From: Actinomycetota bacterium
GTDB taxonomy: Bacteria; Actinomycetota; Acidimicrobiia; Acidimicrobiales; Ilumatobacteraceae
NCBI GenBank assembly: GCA_009726095.1
Contig: WLMZ01000003.1
Location: 1 to 64,000 of the forward strand
Direction: 5' to 3'
Length of the DNA: 64,000 bases
Positions 1 through 7,709 of this stretch are shown piece after piece. The position numbers and the translations under genes were made by a program. The notes below the pieces were generated by a model. It ran no database searches. It was not told the DNA's origin and saw only the letters and a list, made by a program, of their open reading frames with translations. Numbering within the stretch: position 1 is the stretch's first letter; each line of letters begins with the position of its first letter.

Positions 1-2
1 AG

Positions 3-860
3 TTGCCAGAGGCGTTCACCGACTTCGCAGCACGCATCGCCGCAGCCGAGGACCGTCGTGGCGCCAGCAGAACCGAGACGCCCGAGCAGGAGGTCGTGAC
101 CGACGGCGATCACGGGTACCGCATTGAGTTCCGGCCACGGCTACCCAACGAGGACAGCAACGCAGCCATGTCGCTGGCCACGAACATGGCCGTCGCCCAG
201 GCGTTGTACTCAGCTCACACCGGGCTGTTCCGGGTGATGCCCGAACCCGACGCCGCCCGTGTTGCCAGCTTGCGTCACGCTGCAAGGGCATTGGGCCTGC
301 GGTGGCCCGAGAGCATCGACCTGCGCGCCTTCGAGCGCATGCTTGCGCTGGACAGCCCCGCCAACGCAGCCTTTTTGATCGCCGCTCGTCGTGCTGCCGG
401 TGGGGCCAGCTATGCGCCGTTCACCCCGGGCGTCACGCCGTGGCATTCGGCGATGGCCGCAACGTACTGCCACGGCACCGCGCCGCTCCGCCGGCTCGCT
501 GACCGCTATGTGGTTGCTGCTGGACTCGCTGTCGCCAACGGCCAGCCGGTGCCCGACGACGTGCAGGAGGCCTTCACCCGCTTGCCCGCTGTGATGCAGC
601 ATGCTGACGCGCGCTCGTCGCGTATAGAGCGCAGCGTGATCGACATGGTCGAAGCCGTGATGTTGCGTGGGCGCGAGGGCCAGGTGTTCGATGCCGTGGT
701 GACCGACGACGACAGTCGTGGAGCGCGCATACAGCTGTGTGATCCAGCGGTGCTCGCCCGGGTGGCCGCCCACGGTGTGAACCCTGGCGACGGGGTACGC
801 GTGCGGCTGGTGTCCAGCGATCCCCTGAGACGCGAGCTGAAGTTCGAGCGGGTCAGCTGA
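3..860 (+). CDS. RNB-domain exoribonuclease (RNase II/R family), C-terminal part
   Basis: The frame is open to the left edge, so this is the C-terminal 285 residues of a larger protein. RNB enzymes degrade RNA 3' to 5' in the cytoplasm. The visible part has 'SLATNMAVAQ' and, near residue 160, 'HGTAPLRRLADRY', which matches the conserved H-x-x-x-P-x-R-R-x-x-D segment of the RNB catalytic core. The metal-binding aspartates expected upstream are outside the window. A roughly 60-residue beta-rich tail follows; no clear S1 domain is seen. The stop overlaps the convergent sugar dehydrogenase by 8 bp. The family call is firm; which RNB subfamily it belongs to is not resolved. Confidence 0.85.
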   Translation: MPEAFTDFAARIAAAEDRRGASRTETPEQEVVTDGDHGYRIEFRPRLPNEDSNAAMSLATNMAVAQALYSAHTGLFRVMPEPDAARVASLRHAARALGLRWPESIDLRAFERMLALDSPANAAFLIAARRAAGGASYAPFTPGVTPWHSAMAATYCHGTAPLRRLADRYVVAAGLAVANGQPVPDDVQEAFTRLPAVMQHADARSSRIERSVIDMVEAVMLRGREGQVFDAVVTDDDSRGARIQLCDPAVLARVAAHGVNPGDGVRVRLVSSDPLRRELKFERVS

Positions 861-2100
861 CAGGCTGCACAGCGAACACGTTGCCGGTCTCGACCGAGAG
901 CACGTACAACTCGCCGTTCGGGGCCTGGCTGATGCCGGCGAGTCCGGCGACATCAGCACCGAGGTCGACGACACGACCCGCGGTGTTGTCCGCGTTGACC
1001 TGTAACGCCTGCACCCGCCCGCTGCAGTAATCACCGAAGACGTACCAGCCGACGAGCGATGGGATCGCCGATCCGCGGTAGCGAACGCCGCCAGCGATCG
1101 AGCACCCGGCCGAGCCGTGCGGGTACTCGAAGATCGGCATCGTGACGCCGTCGGCGGGCTGGTCCTCGTTGAACCGGTGGGTGCCCTCGAACGCGCTCCA
1201 GCCGAAGTTGGCACCACGGCCGGCACCAGTGCTGGCGGTGGCCACGTCGATCTCCTCCCACTGGTCCTGGCCCACGTCGGCGATCCAGAGGTCGCCGTTG
1301 GTGCGATCGAAGTTGAAGCGCCACGGGTTGCGCAGGCCGATCGACCAGATCTCGGGCCGTGCACCTGGAACATTGATGAACGGGTTGTCGGCTGGGATCG
1401 TGTAGGGCCGGCCGGCGCTCGGTGTGGGGTCGATGCGCAGGATCTTGCCGAGCAGGTCGCCGGTGTCGAGGGCCCGGCGATCCGGATCGCCGCCGCTGCC
1501 GCCGTCACCCATGCCGATGTACAGCAGGCCGTCGGGGCCGAACCGTATCGCGCCGCCGTTGTGGTTCGGGTACGGCTGGTTGATCGTGAGCAGCTCGCGC
1601 CTGCTGGCGGGATCGAACGTGCCGTTGCTGCCCACTGCGAACTCGGCGATCACGGTGTTGCCGTCGCGATCTGTGTAGTCGACATACGCATGCTCGCCGT
1701 CGGCGGCGAACGCCATGCCGAGCAGGCCCTGTTCGTTGCCGGACACGATGATGGAGCTGATGTCGAGCACGTGCCCGTCGGCAACCGTGGCGTTGCGCAC
1801 TGCGGCGACGAACCCGTCGCGGCTGACCACGAACATGGTGTCGTCACCGCTGCGGTGGGCAATGTCGAGCGCGCCGTGCACCGTGGCGATGCGCCTGAAC
1901 ACGATCTGCTCGGCGGACAGCGGCGCGCTCGGCGTCGCAGGGTCGGTCGCCGGCGTCGCAGGGTCGGTCGCCGTCGGCGGCGATGTCGCCGGTGGGGCCG
2001 ATGTCGCCGGAGTGCTGGTTGCAGTGGGTCTGGCGTCGCTCCCGCAGGCAGCGGCGATGACGGCGAGCGCCAGAGAGGCACCAACGACGAGATGTCTCAC
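853..2100 (-). CDS. PQQ-dependent sugar dehydrogenase (GSDH family), lipoprotein
   Basis: Predicted exported glucose/sorbosone-type dehydrogenase of the six-bladed propeller family, which oxidises aldose sugars with PQQ outside the membrane. The GTG start at 2100 is chosen because it forms a GTGA overlap with the thioesterase stop and gives a short signal peptide ending in lipobox 'AAAC' (415 residues); the longer track ORF runs into the upstream gene. A Thr/Pro/Ala linker follows the lipid cysteine. Propeller signatures include 'NHNGGAIRFGPDG' and 'YIGMGDGGSGGDP', typical of aldose sugar dehydrogenases. No PQQ synthesis genes are in the window, so the cofactor source is unknown. It is probably co-transcribed with tesB. 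Confidence 0.85.
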   Translation of the reverse strand: MRHLVVGASLALAVIAAACGSDARPTATSTPATSAPPATSPPTATDPATPATDPATPSAPLSAEQIVFRRIATVHGALDIAHRSGDDTMFVVSRDGFVAAVRNATVADGHVLDISSIIVSGNEQGLLGMAFAADGEHAYVDYTDRDGNTVIAEFAVGSNGTFDPASRRELLTINQPYPNHNGGAIRFGPDGLLYIGMGDGGSGGDPDRRALDTGDLLGKILRIDPTPSAGRPYTIPADNPFINVPGARPEIWSIGLRNPWRFNFDRTNGDLWIADVGQDQWEEIDVATASTGAGRGANFGWSAFEGTHRFNEDQPADGVTMPIFEYPHGSAGCSIAGGVRYRGSAIPSLVGWYVFGDYCSGRVQALQVNADNTAGRVVDLGADVAGLAGISQAPNGELYVLSVETGNVFAVQPVS

Positions 2101-2951
2101 TGACCGACCCGCGCCAGTCCCTCCTGCACCACGGTGACGGCCAACGTGCCGTCCTGGCGGTAGATGGCCCCACCGGCCAACCCGCGCGCACCATTGGTGG
2201 AGATGGCGCCCTGATCGTAGAGCAACCATTCGTCGGCACGGAACGGCCTGTGGAACCACATCGCATGGTCGAGGCTGGCCATCTGGAGACCGGGGCTGTC
2301 CCACGACAGGCCGAACGGCAGCACGGTGGTGTCGAGCAGGGTCATGTCGCTGGCGTAGGTGACGATGCATGCAGCCAGGGTGGGGTCGGCCGGCAGCACA
2401 CCGTCGGCGCGTAGCCACACCTGCTGGCCGACTGCGGGCTTACCCTTGCGGCTGATCGGGTCGTTGTCGACATAGCGCAGATCGATGGGACGTGGTTGGT
2501 CATACCACCCGCCCATCTGCTCCTTGTACGGCTCCATCCGGGTCTTGAAGTCGGGCAGGGTATCGGGGTCGGCAAGACCCGCTGGCATGGTGATCTGATG
2601 GTCGGGTCCTTCCTCGGCCACGTGGAAACTGGCCTGCAGGTTGAAGATGACCTTGCCGTGCTGAATTGCCACGACGCGCCGGGTGGTGAAGCTGCGGCCA
2701 TCGCGGAGGCGGTCCACCTCGTACAGGATCGGCACGTTTGGGTCGCCCGGCCGCAGGAAGTAGGCGTGCAGCGAGTGCACCATGCGCCCGGGATCATCGA
2801 CGGTGCGCGCTGCGGCCACCAGCGCCTGGCCGGCCACCTGGCCGCCGAACACGCGTTGACGGTTCTCGTCGGGGGAGCGGCCGCGGAAGATGTTGACCTC
2901 GATCGCTTCGAGGTCGAGCAGCTTCACGAGATCGTCGAGGGCTTCCTGCAT
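2097..2951 (-). CDS. tesB: Acyl-CoA thioesterase II
   Basis: Double-hotdog thioesterase of the TesB family that hydrolyses acyl-CoA to free fatty acid and CoA in the cytosol. The Asp-Gln-Thr/Ser catalytic set can be followed: Asp in 'YASDMTLL', the 'DHAMWFHRPF' block (with Ser where E. coli has Thr) and Gln in 'VVQEGLAR'. The ATG at 2951 gives 284 residues, the usual length; the track ORF adds 11 residues without family support. The stop overlaps the start of the sugar dehydrogenase (GTGA), so the two are likely co-translated. It is divergent from the nitroreductase across 73 bp. Confidence 0.92.
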   Translation of the reverse strand: MQEALDDLVKLLDLEAIEVNIFRGRSPDENRQRVFGGQVAGQALVAAARTVDDPGRMVHSLHAYFLRPGDPNVPILYEVDRLRDGRSFTTRRVVAIQHGKVIFNLQASFHVAEEGPDHQITMPAGLADPDTLPDFKTRMEPYKEQMGGWYDQPRPIDLRYVDNDPISRKGKPAVGQQVWLRADGVLPADPTLAACIVTYASDMTLLDTTVLPFGLSWDSPGLQMASLDHAMWFHRPFRADEWLLYDQGAISTNGARGLAGGAIYRQDGTLAVTVVQEGLARVGQ

Positions 2952-3012
2952 CCGTACATGTTGGCATGGATCAGGCGATACCACCCGTTCGATCCCGACG
3001 ACGTCAGGCGAT

Positions 3013-3018
3013 TATGGT
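3013..3018 (+). promoter_or_regulatory. Leaderless-type -10 box for the nitroreductase gene
   Basis: TATGGT ends six bases before the ATG at 3025, the spacing expected if transcription starts at the start codon. No Shine-Dalgarno sequence is visible between them. It is one of about a dozen such boxes in this window. Confidence 0.45.
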
Positions 3019-3024
3019 GCATTG

Positions 3025-3684
3025 ATGGCACTTCTTCCTCTCGACCCAGACCAGCTGCTCAGCACCACCCGTGCGGTGCGCAAGCGACTCGACTTCTCCC
3101 GTGCTGTCCCCGACGATCTCATTCGCGAATGCGTTGGTCTGGCCATGCAGTCACCCAGCGGGTCGAACGACATGACCATGCAGTTCGTCGTCGTTCGTGA
3201 TGAAGCCAAGCGCAAGGCGATCGGCGACGTCTACCGCCAGTGCTACAGCATCTACCAGAGCATGGACGGCGTCTACATCGGCAGTATCGACAAGGGCGAG
3301 CAGAACGCGCAGGCCCAGCAAATGAGGTCGGCCGGCAGCGCCGATTACCTCGGCGAGCACATGGGCGACGCCCCGGTGCTGGTGCTTGCGTGCACCGCTG
3401 GTGGTCGTGTTGATGGTGCGCCGGCGATGATGGCCGCATCGATGCTTGGCAACGTCTTGCCGGCAACCTGGAGCTTCATGCTCGCGGCGCGTGCTCGCGG
3501 TCTGGGCACTGCGTGGACCACGGTCCACCTGATGATGGAACAAGCGGTGGCCGACATCGTTGGTATCCCGTTCGACCAGGTGCAACAGGCCTGCCTCACC
3601 CCGTTGGCATTTACCGTGGGCACCGACTTCAAGCCGGCTGCGCGGCCAGCCCCCGATTCGATCATCCACTGGGACCAGTGGTGA
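3025..3684 (+). CDS. Nitroreductase-family oxidoreductase
   Basis: Flavin-dependent nitroreductase fold protein of 219 residues. The N-terminal 'TTRAVRKRLDF' is the R-(S/A)-x-R segment that contacts FMN phosphate, and 'MQSPSGSNDMTMQF' matches the second FMN-binding block. The C-terminal half has 'ARARGLGTAWTT', the usual G-L-G-T motif. The physiological substrate cannot be read from the sequence. The ATG at 3025 lies behind a TATGGT box; the track ORF extends upstream into the tesB region without support. The stop codon overlaps the GTG of the next gene (GTGA), so the pair is probably translationally coupled. Confidence 0.88.
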   Translation: MALLPLDPDQLLSTTRAVRKRLDFSRAVPDDLIRECVGLAMQSPSGSNDMTMQFVVVRDEAKRKAIGDVYRQCYSIYQSMDGVYIGSIDKGEQNAQAQQMRSAGSADYLGEHMGDAPVLVLACTAGGRVDGAPAMMAASMLGNVLPATWSFMLAARARGLGTAWTTVHLMMEQAVADIVGIPFDQVQQACLTPLAFTVGTDFKPAARPAPDSIIHWDQW

Positions 3685-4319
3685 TCTCTGCCGCGTGGCG
3701 GGCTCATGCGCTCGCTGCCAAGGGGTTCATGCCCGCCGACGAGGGTGATGCGCTGTACGAGGCCGCCGTGGCTGCGGGCGCCCAGTGCCCCGGTTTGGCG
3801 TTCCTCGAGGTCGGCTCATACTGCGGCCGGTCCACCGTGTGGCTCGGTGCTGCAGCGCAGGAGTGTTCCACCGTGGTGTTCGCTGTCGACCATCACCGCG
3901 GCTCCGAAGAGAATCAAGCCGGGTGGGAGCATCATGATCCCACGGTGATCGATCCGCGCATCGGCCGGATGGACACCCTGCCCATCTTCAGGGCCGCCAT
4001 CTACGACGCGGGCGTCGAGGATTTCGTGGTCGCCGTGGTTGGCCAATCGCCCGCAGTCGCGCGTTGCTGGGGTACACCGCTCGCGTTCTTGTTCATCGAT
4101 GGCGGCCATGGCGTCGAGCCGGCGCGGGCCGACTATCAGGGTTGGACACCGCATGTGGCGGTCGGTGGCACCTTGGCGATCCACGATGTGTTCGCCGATC
4201 CAGCCGATGGCGGCCGGGCACCGTACGAGCAGATCTTTCTGCCGGCGATCTCCAGCGGCCGGTTCGAGTTGCAGTCGGCCACGGGCTCACTGCACGTTCT
4301 GCGTTGCGTTCGGCCCTGA
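3681..4319 (+). CDS. Class I SAM-dependent methyltransferase (Methyltransf_24 type)
   Basis: A 212-residue Rossmann-fold methyltransferase. Motif I is 'FLEVGSYCGRSTVWLG', and a later 'LAFLFIDGGHGVEPARAD' is the acidic post-strand motif typical of the Methyltransf_24/CmcI-like group. The GTG start at 3681 is supported by the four-base overlap with the nitroreductase stop; the track ORF start at 3513 lies inside that gene. The substrate is unknown. Coupling suggests a shared pathway with the nitroreductase, but nothing else in the neighbourhood identifies it. Confidence 0.8.
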   Translation: MISAAWRAHALAAKGFMPADEGDALYEAAVAAGAQCPGLAFLEVGSYCGRSTVWLGAAAQECSTVVFAVDHHRGSEENQAGWEHHDPTVIDPRIGRMDTLPIFRAAIYDAGVEDFVVAVVGQSPAVARCWGTPLAFLFIDGGHGVEPARADYQGWTPHVAVGGTLAIHDVFADPADGGRAPYEQIFLPAISSGRFELQSATGSLHVLRCVRP

Positions 4320-4370
4320 TCCTCACGGCGTGAGCGAGGGCACCCACCCCCGCCGCGCTCGGTGGGGCGC

Positions 4371-4404
4371 ACGAACCGGGTTACACGAACCGGGTTACAC
4401 GAAC
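4371..4404. repeat. Tandem 14-bp repeat at the 3' end of the aldehyde dehydrogenase gene
   Basis: The unit ACGAACCGGGTTAC occurs twice head to tail (4371-4384 and 4385-4398), followed by a six-base partial copy. On the minus strand each unit contains TTCGTGTAA or part of it, so the final codons and the stop of the dehydrogenase gene have been duplicated into the spacer. A weak GC hairpin (CCCACC/GGTGGG) lies just beyond; no U-run is present. Confidence 0.7.
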
Positions 4405-5927
4405 TCCACGCCCTGCGCGAGCGGCAGTTCGTTGGAGTAGTTGACCGTATTGGTGGCGCGGCGCATGTAGGCCTTCCACGCATCGCTGCCGCTCTCGCGC
4501 CCGCCGCCGGTGGTCTTCTCGCCGCCGAACGCCCCGCCGATCTCGGCACCCGAGGGGCCGATGTTGACGTTTGCAATACCGCAGTCGCTGCCATCGGATG
4601 CACAGAAACGCTCGGCCTCGCGTACATCGGTGGTGAAGATGCTGCTGGCGAGTCCCTGGGGCACGTCGTTGTGCAGCGCGATGGCCTCATCGAACGTGTC
4701 GTAACGCATCACGTAGAGCAGCGGGGCAAATGTTTCTTCTGCAACGATCGCCGTCTGTGCTGGCATGGTGACAATGGCCGGACGGGTATAGGCGGCATCG
4801 GGAGCATCGTCGGCGTACAGACGCTCGCCGCCCACGACCAGTTGCCCACCGTCAGCGCGAGCGGCGGCGATGGCAGAGCTCATCTTGTCGAACGCTGCGG
4901 TGGTGATGAGCGGGCCGACCAGGGTGGTGGATTCGAACGGGTTGCCCACCGGTAGCGATGCGTAGGCGGCGGCGAGGCGCTCGACCAGTTCGTCGTGACG
5001 GCTGCTGTGCACGATGACTCGGCGCAACGTCGTGCATCGCTGCCCGGCAGTACCTGCGGCAGAGAAGGTGACCCCGCGTACGACCAGCTCGAAGTCGGCC
5101 GAGGGGGCGACGATGGCAGCGTTGTTGCCGCCGAGCTCGAGGATGACGCGGCCGAACCGTGAGGCCACCACGGGCGCCACGCGAGCGCCCATGGCGGTGG
5201 ACCCGGTAGCGCTGATCAGCGCGACTGCGGGATGGGCCACCAACGCGGCCCCCACATCGGCACCGCCGAGAAGCACCTGGCTGAGGCCCGCCGGTGCGCC
5301 GGCACGCTGGGCGGCCCGTTCGTAGAGCGCCTGCGACGCCAGGGCGGTGAGCGGGGTGAGGTTGCTGGGCTTCCAGATCACCGGGTTACCGCAGACCAGC
5401 GCCAGCGTCGTGTTCCAACTCCACACCGCCACGGGGAAGTTGAACGCCGAGATCACGCCGACCGGGCCGATGGGATGCCAGGTCTCCATCAGGCGGTGGC
5501 CGGGGCGCTCGGAGGACATGGTGTGGCCGCCCATCGTGCGGCTGAGCCCGACGGCGAAGTCGCAGATGTCGATCATCTCCTGCACCTCGCCGAGTGCCTC
5601 GCTGCGGATCTTGCCGGCCTCGATGGACACGAGCGTGGCGAGATCTCCGATGTGGGCGCGCAGCAGGTCGGCAAGATGGCGCACCACCTCGGCACGGCGC
5701 GGGGCGGGCGTGGTGCGCCAGATGGCGAACGCTTCGGTGGCGCGCCCGACGGCCTGATCGACGGCGTCTGCGGCCCCCATCTCGGCGCCGACCTGGCCGA
5801 ACTGCAGACCGGTGATGGGGGAACGCACGGCGTGGGCGCCGGAGGCCAGCGAGAGGTCTGCGCCACATGCGCTCAGGGCTGACGCGGCGAGGGCGGAGAG
5901 GGATGCAGAGGTTGGCAGCGTTGTCAC
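4395..5927 (-). CDS. Aldehyde dehydrogenase, family 7 (alpha-aminoadipic semialdehyde dehydrogenase-like)
   Basis: NAD(P)-dependent aldehyde dehydrogenase of 510 residues. The catalytic elements are in place: 'SAFNFPVAVWSWN' (oxyanion and cofactor region), 'ELGGNNA' with the general base Glu264, and nucleophile Cys298 in 'GTAGQRCTT'. The W-S-W-N sequence after the N-F-P motif is characteristic of ALDH7/AmaB enzymes, which oxidise alpha-aminoadipate semialdehyde in lysine degradation; other aldehydes remain possible. It starts with GTG nine bases after the toroid-protein stop, so it is probably last in the minus-strand run with that gene, the methyltransferase and the glycosyltransferase. No good SD is visible. 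Confidence 0.9.
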   Translation of the reverse strand: MTTLPTSASLSALAASALSACGADLSLASGAHAVRSPITGLQFGQVGAEMGAADAVDQAVGRATEAFAIWRTTPAPRRAEVVRHLADLLRAHIGDLATLVSIEAGKIRSEALGEVQEMIDICDFAVGLSRTMGGHTMSSERPGHRLMETWHPIGPVGVISAFNFPVAVWSWNTTLALVCGNPVIWKPSNLTPLTALASQALYERAAQRAGAPAGLSQVLLGGADVGAALVAHPAVALISATGSTAMGARVAPVVASRFGRVILELGGNNAAIVAPSADFELVVRGVTFSAAGTAGQRCTTLRRVIVHSSRHDELVERLAAAYASLPVGNPFESTTLVGPLITTAAFDKMSSAIAAARADGGQLVVGGERLYADDAPDAAYTRPAIVTMPAQTAIVAEETFAPLLYVMRYDTFDEAIALHNDVPQGLASSIFTTDVREAERFCASDGSDCGIANVNIGPSGAEIGGAFGGEKTTGGGRESGSDAWKAYMRRATNTVNYSNELPLAQGVEFV

Positions 5928-5936
5928 GCTACGGGT

Positions 5937-6968
5937 TTAGTCGGTCGGCGGGGCCGGTACAAACAATCGGCTCCCGGCCGATGCCGCCGAGATGGCATCG
6001 GCGGCCAGGATGACCGCAGCTCCGGTGTAGGCGGAGCGTTCGCCGGCAGGGAATCGCTCGAGCGACGGGTACACGATGCCGGTGCTGTAGGCGCCATCGT
6101 CGCAGCGGTGGGCACGTGTCCAGCGCAACAGGTCGGTCGCAGTGGCAACGTCGCCGATGGCGGCGAAGGACAGTGCTGCCTCGGCGGTCTCTGACGCCGT
6201 GACCCATGGCTCGTCGCTGACGCAACGAATGCCCCGGCCCTCCATCGCGAACAGGTCCCATCCGTCAGCCAGGCGCGCCTTGGCGTCCTCGCCGGTCATG
6301 GCGCCGGTGAGGATCGGGTAGTACCAGTCCATCGCCCAGCGTGTCTTGGGCTCGAAGGCAGTATCGGCCTGGGTGGAGATGACGCCACGCAGGACCTCGG
6401 CAGCGGCGAGCCATTCGGGGCGCGGCTCGTTGATGAGATCGGCCAGTTTGGCTGCGCATTGCAACGAGTGCATGATGCTGCTGGAACCGGTGAGGAGGGC
6501 GTAGTCCCATGGTCGTCCGTCGGGTTCGCACGCCCACAGCATGGTGCCATCGGCCCGACGCATGCTGAGTACCCATTCGACGGCCCGTTCGACCGTGGGC
6601 CAGAGGTGATCGACAAAGGCCCGGTCCCATGTGCAGAGCCAGTGGTGCCACACGCCGGCAGCGATGTACGCGCACACGTTGGTGTCCAGCTTGATGTCCT
6701 CGACGCTTCCGTCGGGGAGGTAGTAGTTGTTCCAGCTTCCCTCGGGACGTTGCATGTCGACGAGCCATTCGTACGCTGCCTCGGCGTTGGTGTGCAGGCC
6801 GGCGACATCGAGCGCCATTGCAGTCTCGACGTGGTTCCAGGGATCGCAGTGCCCGCCGACGAACCACGGGATCATGCCCGTCGGCAGCTGCAGCGAGGCG
6901 ATGGAATGTGCCGTGAGGCAGATCTCCTCGCTGGTGATGACGTCGTCGATGTGGGGTACACGGCTCAT
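5937..6968 (-). CDS. Alpha/alpha-toroid protein (often annotated prenyltransferase/glycosidase-like)
   Basis: A 343-residue protein without signal peptide, built of repeating helix pairs rich in Trp and Gly ('HCDPWNHVETAMALDV', 'DMQRPEGSWNNYY', 'MRRADGTMLW'). This pattern fits the (alpha/alpha)6 barrel shared by squalene/prenyl cyclases and several glycoside hydrolases, so automatic labels such as 'prenyltransferase' should be treated with care. Spacing of the repeats and the aromatic Asp/Glu-rich pockets look carbohydrate-like to me, but no catalytic residue is certain. The ATG overlaps the methyltransferase stop (ATGA). Context with a GT4 enzyme and a methyltransferase suggests a role on a glycan or glycolipid. 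Confidence 0.6.
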   Translation of the reverse strand: MSRVPHIDDVITSEEICLTAHSIASLQLPTGMIPWFVGGHCDPWNHVETAMALDVAGLHTNAEAAYEWLVDMQRPEGSWNNYYLPDGSVEDIKLDTNVCAYIAAGVWHHWLCTWDRAFVDHLWPTVERAVEWVLSMRRADGTMLWACEPDGRPWDYALLTGSSSIMHSLQCAAKLADLINEPRPEWLAAAEVLRGVISTQADTAFEPKTRWAMDWYYPILTGAMTGEDAKARLADGWDLFAMEGRGIRCVSDEPWVTASETAEAALSFAAIGDVATATDLLRWTRAHRCDDGAYSTGIVYPSLERFPAGERSAYTGAAVILAADAISAASAGSRLFVPAPPTD

Positions 6969-7705
6969 GCCGACGGCACCAGACTGTCAATGGGTTTGGT
7001 GCCGTAGACCGCAAGGCTCTTGCCGAGCACTGGACTGAGCACGCGCTCGGCCAGACGAGTGGAGCGTGGTTGCTCGATGATGTCCCATTCGAGGAACTTC
7101 TTGTACGCGTTGACCGCCCGGCTGTCCTCGCGGCGGGGCCCCACGGCGCACTTCAGCCACCAGTACGGTGAGTGCAGCGCGTGGGCGTGATGGCTGCCCG
7201 TGACGATGAGCCCTGATGAGCGCAGTTTCGCCTTCAGTTCGGTCTCGGTATAGATGCGCACGTGGCCGCCCACCGACTTGGGGGCGTGGTATTCGTCGCT
7301 GAGCATCCAGTTGATCTTCTCGGGGAACCAGGTGGGTACGGTGCCGGCGAAGCGGCCGCCCGGCTTCAGCACGCGGATCATCTCGGCGATGGCAGCGACA
7401 TCGTTCTGGATGTGCTCGAGCACCTCGCTGGTGATCACGATGTCGAAGGTGTTGTCCGCAAACGGCAGCTGCGTACCGTCGCCGCGCAGCACGCCCACAT
7501 ACCGATCAAGCGGGATCTCGCCAGCGTCGACCATGCCACCCAGCGTCGCCCGGGTGCTGAGCACCTCGTCGGCGGCGTAGTCGAGCGCAACCACGTGACC
7601 GCCACGGCGGGCAACCTCGAAACAGTGGCGACCGAAACCGGCGCCGACATCGAGGACCAGATCCCCGGGCTTCATGCCCAGCTTGTCGAAACGAATGGTG
7701 AGCAC
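6965..7705 (-). CDS. Class I SAM-dependent methyltransferase (Methyltransf_11 type)
   Basis: A 246-residue methyltransferase with motif I 'LVLDVGAGFGRHCFEVARRG', an acidic residue at the end of the next strand ('VVALDYAADEV'), and post-motifs 'FDIVITSEVLEHI' and 'IRVLKPGGRFAGTVP'. The GTG at 7705, four bases after the glycosyltransferase stop, is used; upstream codons in the track ORF belong to another frame of that gene. The stop forms ATGA with the toroid-protein start. Position in the run suggests it modifies a glycan or lipid-linked sugar. The substrate is not determined. Confidence 0.82.
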   Translation of the reverse strand: MLTIRFDKLGMKPGDLVLDVGAGFGRHCFEVARRGGHVVALDYAADEVLSTRATLGGMVDAGEIPLDRYVGVLRGDGTQLPFADNTFDIVITSEVLEHIQNDVAAIAEMIRVLKPGGRFAGTVPTWFPEKINWMLSDEYHAPKSVGGHVRIYTETELKAKLRSSGLIVTGSHHAHALHSPYWWLKCAVGPRREDSRAVNAYKKFLEWDIIEQPRSTRLAERVLSPVLGKSLAVYGTKPIDSLVPSA

Positions 7706-7709
7706 GTGA

